Below, piece after piece: positions 15,902 through 24,367 of a stretch of 64,000 nucleotides of DNA. The translations under genes were made by a program, and so were the position numbers. The notes beneath the pieces were generated by a model, which saw nothing but the letters and a program-made list of their open reading frames with translations, was not told the origin of the DNA and did not search any database. This DNA comes from Cohnella fermenti (GTDB lineage: Bacteria; Bacillota; Bacilli; Paenibacillales; Paenibacillaceae), in assembly GCF_004801405.1 (NCBI RefSeq), contig NZ_SSOB01000031.1, positions 1 through 64,000 of the forward strand. Reading direction: 5' to 3'. Position 1 is the first letter of the stretch, and each line of letters opens with the position of its first letter.

Positions 15902-17431
15902 ATGTTCAAGGGGAAGAAATCGGGAGTTGCGACTGGCGGTATTGCTGTCTTGTTGGTGCTGGCATTGGTGACGGCTGCTTGCAGCAAGAATGAATCGGCT
16001 TCGAATTCGGCTTCGAAGAATGGGAATTCCGGCGAGGCGGTCAAGGAAACTCCGGTCGTGACGGCCTTAATGAAGAAGGCGACCGACTTTCCGGAGGATA
16101 ATGCGGTCATTCAGGAGATCCGCAATAAATCCGGCATCGATCTTAAGGTACAAACCGTGTCCTACGAGGATTACGAGAAAAGACTGAACACGCTGCTCGT
16201 CTCCAACGATGCGCCGGATATTTTCACCGTGAACGCCACGAAGATCAAGGAACTGATCGACAATAAAGCGATTCTTCCCTTGAATGAATTGCTGGAATCG
16301 GACGGCTCCAACATTACGGCGAACAGAGGAGACGATCTGAAGGGCAGCGCGTATGTCGACGGACAGATTTACGGAATTCCGGAGGGGTTCGCGGCAGGCA
16401 ACTCCTTGGCGATTCGCAAGGACTGGCTGGACAAGCTGAATCTGCCGGTGCCGACTACGCTCGATGAGTACGAGGAAGTGCTGAAGGCGTTCGTCAATGA
16501 CGACCCGGACGGCAACCACCAGAAGGACACGATCGGACTGGGGCTGTCCATCCAGGTTCCGGAATCCTGGGTGCACATCTTCGGCGCCTATAATGTTCCG
16601 ATGGGCAGACAGGTGATGGCGGACGGCAAAGTAACGCCTTGGATGCTCGCTCCCGGCTACTTGGACGCGGTCAAGTATTTGAACAAGCTCTATCATGAAG
16701 GCCTGGTCGACACGGAGTTTATGACCATTCCGTCTCTGCAATCGTACCAGAAGCTATGGAACGGCAAGATCGGCGCCTATAACTTCAACGCGGACGGCAT
16801 CACGCAGAACTGGCTCAGCCGTTACACGGAGAATCCGCAGCCGGAATTCGTCTATGCCCTCATCACAGGCCCGGACGGCCATGGCGGCTACCTCAATCCG
16901 AATCTGGCCAACAGTTCATCCTATACGGTCATCTCCAGCAAGTCGAAAAACCCCGAAGCGGCGATGCAGATGCTGAACTTCCTGGTCAGCGACGAAGGGG
17001 ATAAGCTGACGTGGGCGGGCGTCGAAGGCATTCAATACGAATACAAAGACGGCAAGTTCCAGTGGATATCTCCTTACGAGGATGCGGTAAAGCTGCGCGA
17101 TTCCGGCGGCTACGTCTATTCCGTGCTGCTGAACAAAAAAAACGGCATGAGGGAATCGCTGTTCAACGACGTGACCAAACAAGGCCGTCAGTTGGCCGCC
17201 GACAATCTGATCGAAGAGGTTACGCTGTTCTCGCTGCCGCAGGTTCAGATCGACAAGGGGACGATTCTGAACGATATGGAGAAAGAGTTCAGAACAAAAG
17301 CGATCATGGCATCCGGCGATATCGACCAGATGTACGAAAGCTTTAAGCAGAAATATTTGTCCGAAGGCGGCAACGAATGGATTGAGCAAGCTACGAAAAT
17401 TTATGAGGAAGAGCAGGCGAGTCGAAAATAA
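15902..17431 (+). CDS. Sugar ABC transporter substrate-binding lipoprotein, LplA type
   Basis: The protein has 509 residues from ATG 15902, which has GAGGAGG about 7 bases upstream. An in-frame TTG at 15851 lacks a site. The signal ends in a lipobox (LALVTAAC, lipidated Cys27), followed by a Ser/Asn-rich linker. The mature part is a large two-lobe extracellular solute-binding protein (PVVTALMKKATDFPEDNAVI ... NAPDIFTVNATK). Size and start resemble Paenibacillus LplA proteins that bind oligosaccharides. It works with the two permeases just upstream. Confidence 0.92.
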   Translation: MFKGKKSGVATGGIAVLLVLALVTAACSKNESASNSASKNGNSGEAVKETPVVTALMKKATDFPEDNAVIQEIRNKSGIDLKVQTVSYEDYEKRLNTLLVSNDAPDIFTVNATKIKELIDNKAILPLNELLESDGSNITANRGDDLKGSAYVDGQIYGIPEGFAAGNSLAIRKDWLDKLNLPVPTTLDEYEEVLKAFVNDDPDGNHQKDTIGLGLSIQVPESWVHIFGAYNVPMGRQVMADGKVTPWMLAPGYLDAVKYLNKLYHEGLVDTEFMTIPSLQSYQKLWNGKIGAYNFNADGITQNWLSRYTENPQPEFVYALITGPDGHGGYLNPNLANSSSYTVISSKSKNPEAAMQMLNFLVSDEGDKLTWAGVEGIQYEYKDGKFQWISPYEDAVKLRDSGGYVYSVLLNKKNGMRESLFNDVTKQGRQLAADNLIEEVTLFSLPQVQIDKGTILNDMEKEFRTKAIMASGDIDQMYESFKQKYLSEGGNEWIEQATKIYEEEQASRK

Positions 17432-17468
17432 GCGGCGCAATCCCGGCAGAGAGAGGAGAGGATCAACC

Positions 17469-18221
17469 GTGTTCGAGCTTAAAGGGAGAACGGCGCTGGT
17501 AACGGGCTCAAGCAAAGGCATTGGCCAAGGAATCGCCCTGGGATTGGCCAGGGCGGGCGCCGATATCGTCCTCAATTCGCACACCTCGGAGGATGACCCG
17601 CAAGCGACGATCCGCCAGATCGAAGCGTTGGGGAGGAAGGCGGTCTTCATTCAAGCGGACGTCGCTTCGGAGACGGAGGTTGCGCGCTTGTTCGAGCAGA
17701 TCGATCGACAATGCGGCAGGCTGGATATTCTCGTTAACAACGCGGGAACGTCCCGATCGGAGTCGATCATGGACACGGAGCTGGACAATTGGCGGCACGT
17801 GCTGGATACGAATTTGACGAGCTGTTTTCTATGCTCGAAGCAAGCGATGGAGAGAATGGTTCGCGGTTCGTCCGGGCGGATCATTCAGATCAGTTCGGTC
17901 GTGGCGCATCAGGGAGCGGTGTTCGGGCATGTTCACTACGCGGCGACCAAGAGCGGAATGCTCGGCTTCACGAAGTCGCTTGCGCGCACTGCCGCGCCCC
18001 ACGGCATCACCGTAAACGCCGTAGCTCCGGGCATTATTGATACGGAGCTGCTGCGCAACACCCATGGACAGTCCCGGCTGGACGAATTGTCCCGCAGCGT
18101 TCCGTTGGGCCTTGGAACGGTGGACGATGTTGCCGCCGCGGTCGTCTTTCTGGCCAGCGAGGAGGCGCGCTACTTGACGGGGACTACGATTGACGTCAAC
18201 GGCGGGCTTTATTACAGATAG
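17469..18221 (+). CDS. Short-chain dehydrogenase/reductase (FabG-like)
   Basis: The protein has 250 residues from GTG 17469, with GAGAGGAGAGG upstream. It shows the NAD(P)-binding motif TGSSKGIG (12-19), NNAG near 91, catalytic serine in ISSV (142/143), and Y157-x3-K161 (HYAATKSG). It probably oxidises or reduces a sugar or sugar acid released by the hydrolases of the operon. Placed just before a DgoD-like dehydratase, it fits the second half of an oxidative pathway (sugar to aldonate, then dehydration). The cofactor and substrate are not fixed by the sequence. Confidence 0.9.
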   Translation: MFELKGRTALVTGSSKGIGQGIALGLARAGADIVLNSHTSEDDPQATIRQIEALGRKAVFIQADVASETEVARLFEQIDRQCGRLDILVNNAGTSRSESIMDTELDNWRHVLDTNLTSCFLCSKQAMERMVRGSSGRIIQISSVVAHQGAVFGHVHYAATKSGMLGFTKSLARTAAPHGITVNAVAPGIIDTELLRNTHGQSRLDELSRSVPLGLGTVDDVAAAVVFLASEEARYLTGTTIDVNGGLYYR

Positions 18222-18248
18222 CAACCTACAGATGGCGAGGGGAACCAG

Positions 18249-19409
18249 GTGAAAATTACGGATGTGGAGATCTATACGGTTTTTTGCTATCGGACGAACT
18301 GGGTTTTTGTCAAGATTCTGACAGATGAAGGCATAAGCGGAGTAGGCGAGGCGACGCTGGAGTACAAAGAGCAAGCCGTGGCCGGCGCGATCGAGCATTT
18401 AAAGCAATATTTGATTGGGCAGGACCCGACTCGGATCGAGCTTCACTACCATCATATGTATCGCGACGCCTACTGGCGAGGCGGTCCGGTTCTTATGTCG
18501 GCGCTAAGCGCGGTCGAAGCCTGCCTATGGGACATTAACGGCAAGGCGCTCCAGGTTCCGGTGCACCGCTTGCTGGGCGGGAAGTATCACGAGAAGGTGA
18601 AGGTATATGCGAACGGCTGGTTCGCGGGCGCTTCCAGTCCAGAGCAATTCGCTTGCGCTGCGCAGAGAGCGGTGAAGCGGGGCTTCAAGGGACTGAAGTG
18701 GGACCCGTTCGGCAAGGCGTACATGAGCATCTCCAACGAGGAGTTGGAGAAGGCGCTGGCATGCATCGATGCCGTGCGTTCTGCCGTCGGACCGGATGTC
18801 GACTTGTTCATCGAAGGACACGGCAGATTCAATGTGCCTTCCGCGATCCGGATCGCGCGCGAGATCGAACCGTTCAAGCCGGTCTGGTTCGAGGAGCCGA
18901 TTCCGCCGGACAATCTGGATGCGATGGCGCAGGTGAAGATGAAGTCCAACGTAGCGATTGCCGGGGGCGAGAGGCTTTACTCCCGCCATGCCTTCCGGGA
19001 AGCGCTGGAGAAGCGGGCGCTCGACTTTGTTCAACCGGATGTCAGCCATGCGGGCGGGCTGCTGGAATGCCGCAAGATCGCGTCCATGGCCGAGAGCTAC
19101 TATATTCCGTTTGCCCCCCACAATCCGAGCGGACCAATCGCGAATGCGACGACGCTGCAGTTGGCTGCGTGCACGCCGAACTTCTTCTACTTGGAGATTA
19201 TGGAGACGGACGTGACGTGGCGGCAACAGATAACCGACGAGCAACTGGTGTTCGAGGATGGCTACATGCATATCCCGGATCGTCCCGGACTGGGCATTGA
19301 GCTCAATACGGAAGAGGCGCGCAAGCATCCTTACATGCCTAAGGAGTTGAGGCATTATAACGGCGCTTTGACCGATATCCGTCCGCCGGAGACGTTACCC
19401 TACTTCTAG
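18249..19409 (+). CDS. Enolase-superfamily sugar-acid dehydratase, galactonate dehydratase (DgoD)-like
   Basis: The protein has 386 residues from GTG 18249, with a GAGGGGAA site. It aligns by eye with DgoD along its length: IGQDP-type capping domain, YWRGGPVLMSALSAVEACLW, then the barrel. The metal ligands are E189, E215 (WFEEP) and E241 (GGERLYSR). The general acid/base pair is H191 (EGHGRF) and H291 (APHNPSGP), as in galactonate dehydratase. The first ligand is Glu where DgoD has Asp, and the C-terminus differs, so it may act on another aldonate or uronate-derived acid. It would yield a 2-keto-3-deoxy acid in the cytoplasm. No aldolase or kinase for that product is present in the operon. 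Confidence 0.82.
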   Translation: MKITDVEIYTVFCYRTNWVFVKILTDEGISGVGEATLEYKEQAVAGAIEHLKQYLIGQDPTRIELHYHHMYRDAYWRGGPVLMSALSAVEACLWDINGKALQVPVHRLLGGKYHEKVKVYANGWFAGASSPEQFACAAQRAVKRGFKGLKWDPFGKAYMSISNEELEKALACIDAVRSAVGPDVDLFIEGHGRFNVPSAIRIAREIEPFKPVWFEEPIPPDNLDAMAQVKMKSNVAIAGGERLYSRHAFREALEKRALDFVQPDVSHAGGLLECRKIASMAESYYIPFAPHNPSGPIANATTLQLAACTPNFFYLEIMETDVTWRQQITDEQLVFEDGYMHIPDRPGLGIELNTEEARKHPYMPKELRHYNGALTDIRPPETLPYF

Positions 19410-19420
19410 GAGGCAGCTTG

Positions 19421-21508
19421 ATGCTATACGAATTGACGAATGACCATCTATCCGCGAGATTCGACGAACAAGGAAGGCTGACGGAGCTTGTCAACCGGAG
19501 GAGCGCTTGCGGCAACGTCATCTCTTCGCCCGCCGAAGGAAGCTTTAAGCTTGTATTCAAACGAGGGGACGATTGGGAAAATGCAGTGTGGGGCAGCGAG
19601 CAGTCCTATGAGGTTACCCGAAGGGGCAATCGTCTTGAATTCGCGGCCGGCAGCCTGAATGCTCGCGGTGCAGCGGCGGACATATCGATCAAGCTTACCG
19701 TCGAATTGCAGGAGGATCGGCTGATCTTCGGAGCGGAGATCGACAACCGCGAGGATGTGCTGATCACCGATCTCGAATATCCGAATATCGGTATTGTTCA
19801 TTCGTTGTCCGGCGGCAAGCCCTCCTTGTACTGGCCGCAGCAATGCGGACAGAAAATTACGAATGTCGCCAAGCATCTGGCGGAGATGACGGAGACGCGG
19901 GAGCGGCATTCCAACAGGCTTCGCTTGAACTATCCCGGCGGTCATCCGTACGGCGGGAGCATGCAATGGATGGCGCTGGCCGACGGCGATCAAACGCTGT
20001 ATCTGGCCGGTCACGACTCCGAGTTCTATACATCGGAACTGCTCGTCAGCGGAGGAAGACGTTGTGCCGACGGCGTCGTACTGACGCTGGAAAAAATGCC
20101 GTTCATAAAACAAGGGGAAGCTTGGACATCGCCGTCCTCCCTGCTTATGCTGTATACCGGAAGCTGGCACCGCGGCGCCCAGGAATATGCGGAGTGGTCG
20201 ACAGCCTGGCGCTATGAAGCCAAGACGCCCGAGTGGGTTAAAGATATGCAAGGCTACTTTCTGGTCATCAACAAGCAGCAATTCGGCACAGAGATGTGGA
20301 CATACGACGAGCTGCCGCACTTGTACGAGCTTGCGCAGGCGCACGGTTGCGACACGCTCGGCCTGTTCGGCTGGTACGACAGCGGCCATGACAACCAGTA
20401 TCCGCATGTGGAGGCCAGTCCGTCTCTAGGAGGAGTAGCGGCACTTAAGTCGAATATTAGAAAGGTACAAGCTGCAGGAGGCAAGGTAACTCTGTATCAG
20501 CAGGGGCATCTGATCGATATCTCATCTGATTTCTACAAGAACGGCGGAGATCAGCTTGAATCGAGAAGCCGGTGGAATGCTCCCTACTTTGAATTTTATA
20601 ACAAGTCGCATGACAGCTCGTTCTTGAACAGCTATACGAGCAAATCCTTCTCAATCTCCTGTCCGTCCTGTCCGGAATGGAGAGAACTGATGAAGGAGAA
20701 GACGGACTTCATTGCCGACTTCGGCGCGGACGGAGTGCTGTTCGATCAAATCGGCGGCATGCCGGCTTATCCGTGCTTTAACGAGGAGCACCCGCACGAG
20801 AAGGGCAAGCCTTCCTTGTCCATGTCCCAGGGCCGAATGAAGCTGCTCGAAGGCATACAGACCCGCACCAAGGAACGGGATCGGGAGTACGCGTTCTTCA
20901 CCGAGCATGTGACGGATCTGTATTCCGGGTATGTGGATTGTCTGCACGGCATGGTTGCGGAACCCTTCCGGGCTTCCGGCCGCAGGGATACGGAGGCGAA
21001 TGAGGAGCTCGTCGAATGCTTGAATTATCCGGAGCTGTTCCGGTATTGCTTCCCGGATACGATTGTGACGATCCGCAATCCGTACCCGTATATCGCGCCG
21101 CGCACGGCGAACTACGCGTTCGCCTTCGGGCTGCGCTACGAACTGGAGATTCGTTATGCGCAAGACCGGGAAGATCTTCTGGCCGATCGCTATGCGGATT
21201 ATCGCGAGTACGCGAAGCGGGTGACGGAGCTTCGCGCCAAGTACTGGCATGTGTTGGGCCGCGGCAAGTTCCAGGACGGAGACGGCATCGCGAATCGCGC
21301 TCCGGGTATGATCGCCAAAGCCTATCGCAAGGACGGACTGCTGGCGGTTGCATTGTGGAACGATACATCCGGCTCTGTCGTGCCTGCGATTGAGGCGAAC
21401 GGCTGCCGACTGGTCGAGGTATCCACGATCGAGGGAACCTTCCCTTCAATGCCGCATACGCTGGCTCCGCAGCAGATTGCTGTGGCATTGTATGAAGTTG
21501 AGGTATGA
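19421..21508 (+). CDS. DUF6259-like putative glycoside hydrolase
   Basis: The protein has 695 residues from ATG 19421, with AGGAGG 7 bases upstream. The N-terminal 250 residues are a beta-rich domain (LTNDHLSARFDEQGRLTELV). A barrel follows, with HGCDTLGLFGWYDSGHDN and FGADGVLFDQIGG, where the aspartates could be nucleophile and acid as in clan GH-D enzymes. A small beta domain ends the protein. No signal peptide, so cytoplasmic. It resembles DUF6259 proteins found in polysaccharide loci, whose activity is largely undefined. It probably removes a side sugar from the imported oligosaccharide (inference from operon context). Confidence 0.65.
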   Translation: MLYELTNDHLSARFDEQGRLTELVNRRSACGNVISSPAEGSFKLVFKRGDDWENAVWGSEQSYEVTRRGNRLEFAAGSLNARGAAADISIKLTVELQEDRLIFGAEIDNREDVLITDLEYPNIGIVHSLSGGKPSLYWPQQCGQKITNVAKHLAEMTETRERHSNRLRLNYPGGHPYGGSMQWMALADGDQTLYLAGHDSEFYTSELLVSGGRRCADGVVLTLEKMPFIKQGEAWTSPSSLLMLYTGSWHRGAQEYAEWSTAWRYEAKTPEWVKDMQGYFLVINKQQFGTEMWTYDELPHLYELAQAHGCDTLGLFGWYDSGHDNQYPHVEASPSLGGVAALKSNIRKVQAAGGKVTLYQQGHLIDISSDFYKNGGDQLESRSRWNAPYFEFYNKSHDSSFLNSYTSKSFSISCPSCPEWRELMKEKTDFIADFGADGVLFDQIGGMPAYPCFNEEHPHEKGKPSLSMSQGRMKLLEGIQTRTKERDREYAFFTEHVTDLYSGYVDCLHGMVAEPFRASGRRDTEANEELVECLNYPELFRYCFPDTIVTIRNPYPYIAPRTANYAFAFGLRYELEIRYAQDREDLLADRYADYREYAKRVTELRAKYWHVLGRGKFQDGDGIANRAPGMIAKAYRKDGLLAVALWNDTSGSVVPAIEANGCRLVEVSTIEGTFPSMPHTLAPQQIAVALYEVEV

Positions 21509-21543
21509 CAGTCAGTTCTATTCGCTGGAAAAGAGGGATTTAT

Positions 21544-22197
21544 GTGGTCAAAAGCGCTAAGGTTACCGCTTATGCCCAAGTCAAGGAATGGATCAAAGAA
21601 AGCATTCTCTCCGGAGAGATTCCTGCGGGCTCGCGCATTACCGTAGCGGAGATCATCGAGAAATACGGCGTCAGCCAGATGCCGGTGCGCGAGGCGTTCC
21701 AGATTCTCCAAGGCGAAGGGTTCATCGAGCTGCTTCCCCATCGGGGAGCGAGAGTGCTGTCCCTGACGCCGCAGTATCTGACCAACATCTACGAAATCCG
21801 GGGAGTCGTCGAAGGGCTGCTGGCCAAGCGGAGCATGCCGCATCTGACGATCTCCGGTCTCAATCGGTTGAAGGAGTTGAACCGTCAGATGGAGGGGATG
21901 GTGCAAGCGGGCATCGCCGCGGAGGAGTTGGTGAAGCTGGACAGGCAATTCCACGTTGCGATTTATGAGAACAGCAACAATCCGGAGGGCATGCTGATTT
22001 ACGAGAAGTATGTCGGCTTGATCGGATCGTTGCGCAACAAGTACGGCTACAGCTCCGAACGTCTGGCCGATATGGTCAAGCAGCACTGGCTCATGATCGA
22101 CGCTCTGCAGAACCAGGACGCCAATATGCTGGTGCAGATCGTTCAAGCTCATAGCGAGGGGGCAATGCTGGATCTGCTCAAAGCGATGGATAACTGA
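21544..22197 (+). CDS. GntR-family regulator with FCD effector domain
   Basis: The protein has 217 residues from GTG 21544, with AGAGGG 6 bases upstream. An alternative ATG at 21505 overlaps the previous stop but has a poor site. The winged helix occupies residues about 10-70 (ITVAEIIEKYGVSQMPVREA, then FIELLPHRGARV). The all-helical FCD domain follows (YEIRGVVEGLLAKRSMPHLT; LDRQFHVAIYENSNN), which binds metal plus small acids such as uronates or aldonates. As last gene of the operon it probably represses the promoter at 11607 until the sugar-acid intermediate appears. Confidence 0.9.
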   Translation: MVKSAKVTAYAQVKEWIKESILSGEIPAGSRITVAEIIEKYGVSQMPVREAFQILQGEGFIELLPHRGARVLSLTPQYLTNIYEIRGVVEGLLAKRSMPHLTISGLNRLKELNRQMEGMVQAGIAAEELVKLDRQFHVAIYENSNNPEGMLIYEKYVGLIGSLRNKYGYSSERLADMVKQHWLMIDALQNQDANMLVQIVQAHSEGAMLDLLKAMDN

Positions 22198-22216
22198 GCG
22201 GAATCAGGCATCCATA

Positions 22217-22249
22217 GGCGCACCGGAGTCGCGCGACTTCCGGTGCGCC
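22217..22249. terminator. Hairpin between convergent genes
   Basis: GGCGCACCGG (22217-22226) is complementary to CCGGTGCGCC (22240-22249), with an inner GTCG/CGAC. It lies between the end of the GntR gene and the end of the leftward CuA lipoprotein gene and could serve both. No strong T-run is seen on either side. Confidence 0.6.
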
Positions 22250-22271
22250 CTCTTCGCGTTCGCCGGAACAA

Positions 22272-22676
22272 TCAAGACACGGTGATCGACCCGACCATGT
22301 TGTCGTGGCCGGAGCCGCACTGGATCGAGCAATTGTATTCGTACGTTCCGGCCTTGTCGAGCGTGACCGTCGCGGTCTCGCCGTTCTTCAGGTTCACGTT
22401 CAGATCCGGAATGGCGAAGCCGTGGTTGCCGGCCGTATTGTTCAAGGTGATTGTCAGCGTATCTCCGACTTTAGCCTTAATCTCCTGCGGATCGAATTCG
22501 AAGTTCTTGGCGTTGACCGTGACCGTCACGGCTTCCCCGCCGCCGGTTGTTCCGGACGCCGTCGGCGAACCGGACGAATTGTTGCCTTTATTGTTGTTGC
22601 TGTTGCCGCACGCGCTTAAGGCGATCAAGGCGGCGATGACGACCAGAGCCATGAAGAGATAAGACTTCTTGTTCAT
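22272..22676 (-). CDS. Small lipoprotein with a CuA-type cupredoxin domain
   Basis: The protein has 134 residues. The signal ends ALIALSAC (lipidated Cys23), followed by a Ser/Gly/Asn linker. The rest is a single cupredoxin (about 48-134). The copper ligands are complete for a binuclear CuA site: H85 (AGNHGFAIPD), then C116-x3-C120-x3-H124-x2-M127 (YNCSIQCGSGHDNM). This is the pattern of cytochrome oxidase subunit II, but without its membrane helices and without an oxidase operon. The usual Glu between the cysteines is Ile118; that residue binds copper through its backbone, so the site could still form. Likely role is electron or copper handling on the outer membrane face. AGGAGG lies upstream of the ATG. 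Confidence 0.8.
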   Translation of the reverse strand: MNKKSYLFMALVVIAALIALSACGNSNNNKGNNSSGSPTASGTTGGGEAVTVTVNAKNFEFDPQEIKAKVGDTLTITLNNTAGNHGFAIPDLNVNLKNGETATVTLDKAGTYEYNCSIQCGSGHDNMVGSITVS

Positions 22677-22917
22677 CTGCTGATTCCTCCTGGCGGGGAG
22701 ATCCCCCTCGATTTTCTTTCTATATCAACTTTACCTTGCCCCGAATAAGCCGAATCATTCATTCTTGGCGCCCCCTTCCGCGACAGTACGCAGCAGTATT
22801 CGAATCGACAAAAGTTTACACGCGAGGAACATTCCCGGAACCCTCCGTTGACATGCCTCTGGTAGCATCAATAGGCAGAAGCGCCTATTTAAGAGGCGAC
22901 ACGAGGGAGGACTGGCA

Positions 22918-24144
22918 ATGACCCTTCTGATGGATAGACCGGCCGCCGCGACGAAGACGATGGAGTCCGGGCCGGGGGAAGCCCCGAAGAAGTTGGGCAA
23001 GCAGGCCGAAGTCGCATCCGGAGAAGCAATGCCAAGGACGGAGGAGCCGCAGATGTCCCCGATCAATCTTGGCGAATGGATTCGCTCCTGCCCCTTGATC
23101 AATCAGAATCAGACATGCAGCCAGGTGGATACGCTGTTCCGGGAACGCAGGGATCTCGAGTGCGCGGTTATCTGCGATTCGGTCGGCCGCCCGGTTGGAC
23201 TCATGATGAAGCATAAATTTTTCCGGCTGCTTGGGGCCCGGTTCGGTCCGTCGCTGTTCGGGGAGAAGCCGATCTCCAAACTGATGGACGCGAGCCCGTT
23301 CAAGGCCGAGTTCGACGCGCTGCCGCAGAACCTGATCGACGGCGCGATGGCCAGAAGCGAAGAGACGCTGTACGATGCCGTCGTGATGACCCGTCAAGGC
23401 AAGGCGATCGGCATTCTGACCGTCAGCGATCTGCTTCAGTTGTCGAGGCTGCTCCAGCATGAGGCTTCCGAACGGCAGATCCGAACGGTGCGAAGGGCCG
23501 AGAAGATGATCTCAAGCATTCATGAAGCGGTCGCCAAAGTGTCGGAGACGTCCCTCCATACGAGAGAGAGCAGCGATCGGATTGCGGAGATGACGGAGCT
23601 CGGACGGGACGAGCTGAATCGGACGCTTGATCTGTTCCGGCACTGGAACGAGTCGGCGATCCGGCAGGAGAGTTCGGCTGCGAGCCTGGTGGACAAGGCG
23701 AACGAAGCGTCGGGAATTACGGAGTTGATCTCGGATCTGGCCGATCGCTGCAATCTGCTGGCGCTCAATTCCCAGATCGAGGCGGCGCGGGCCGGGGAGC
23801 ACGGGAGAGGCTTCGCCGTTGTCGCCGCGGAGATCCGGGAGCTGGCGAATCAGACGAAGCAATCGATCGCGAGAATCAATCGCCAGCTCTCGAACATCGC
23901 CGAAGCGGCGGAGGCGACGGCGGCCGATGTCCGCGAAGGCCGTCAAGGCGCGGAAGAAGGCGTGCGCAGCGTCCGCAGCACGGAGGCGACGTTTAACCAG
24001 CTATGGACGATCAGCTCGGAGCACCGGGGCGATTCCGCCAGATTGACGGCCGCATCGACGGAAGCGAGCGAGATGTCGGAGCAGATCCGGCAGCAGATGG
24101 CGCGGCTTGCTTCGCAGCTTGCAGCATCCAATGGCGGCTTATAA
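22918..24144 (+). CDS. Soluble CBS-domain methyl-accepting (MCP-type) signal transducer
   Basis: The protein has 408 residues, with ATG 22918 behind GGGAGGA. There is no membrane segment. Residues about 50-185 form a pair of CBS-like modules (LECAVICDSVGRPVGLMMKH; MTRQGKAIGILTVSDLLQLS). They are followed by a long coiled coil and the conserved MCP hairpin (CNLLALNSQIEAARAGEHGR, then AVVAAEIRELANQTKQSI). It would sense an adenosyl-type ligand in the cytosol and signal through CheA/CheW or another kinase. It lies between the CuA lipoprotein and the pst operon. A TTGACA at about 22851 is a possible -35, but its -10 is poor. Confidence 0.85.
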   Translation: MTLLMDRPAAATKTMESGPGEAPKKLGKQAEVASGEAMPRTEEPQMSPINLGEWIRSCPLINQNQTCSQVDTLFRERRDLECAVICDSVGRPVGLMMKHKFFRLLGARFGPSLFGEKPISKLMDASPFKAEFDALPQNLIDGAMARSEETLYDAVVMTRQGKAIGILTVSDLLQLSRLLQHEASERQIRTVRRAEKMISSIHEAVAKVSETSLHTRESSDRIAEMTELGRDELNRTLDLFRHWNESAIRQESSAASLVDKANEASGITELISDLADRCNLLALNSQIEAARAGEHGRGFAVVAAEIRELANQTKQSIARINRQLSNIAEAAEATAADVREGRQGAEEGVRSVRSTEATFNQLWTISSEHRGDSARLTAASTEASEMSEQIRQQMARLASQLAASNGGL

Positions 24145-24177
24145 GACGGGCTTGTCAGAGGAGCAGAAGCGGCCTGT

Positions 24178-24223
24178 TAACGATTGATTGTAAAAGAGTT
24201 TGATATTTTACATTGCCATAACA
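24178..24223 (+). promoter_or_regulatory. PhoP-box-like direct repeats upstream of pstS
   Basis: TTAACG and TTGTAA are spaced by 11 bases, then TTTGAT. Further on, TTTACA (24207-24212) and ATAACA (24218-24223) are again separated by 5 bases. B. subtilis PhoP binds TTAACA-like hexamers separated by about 5 bases, so this region probably carries phosphate-starvation control of the operon. Confidence 0.55.
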
Positions 24224-24367
24224 AAACGAAAACACGGCATTTACTTAAGGCAAGTAGAATCAGAAACGTAAACACGAGACAGCAACCTGTTGACATGTCG
24301 CACCGGCCGGAATCATTCGCAATTCCAAAAAAAATAGGTTGTCCAAATGAAAGGGGATTTCTTCGAA

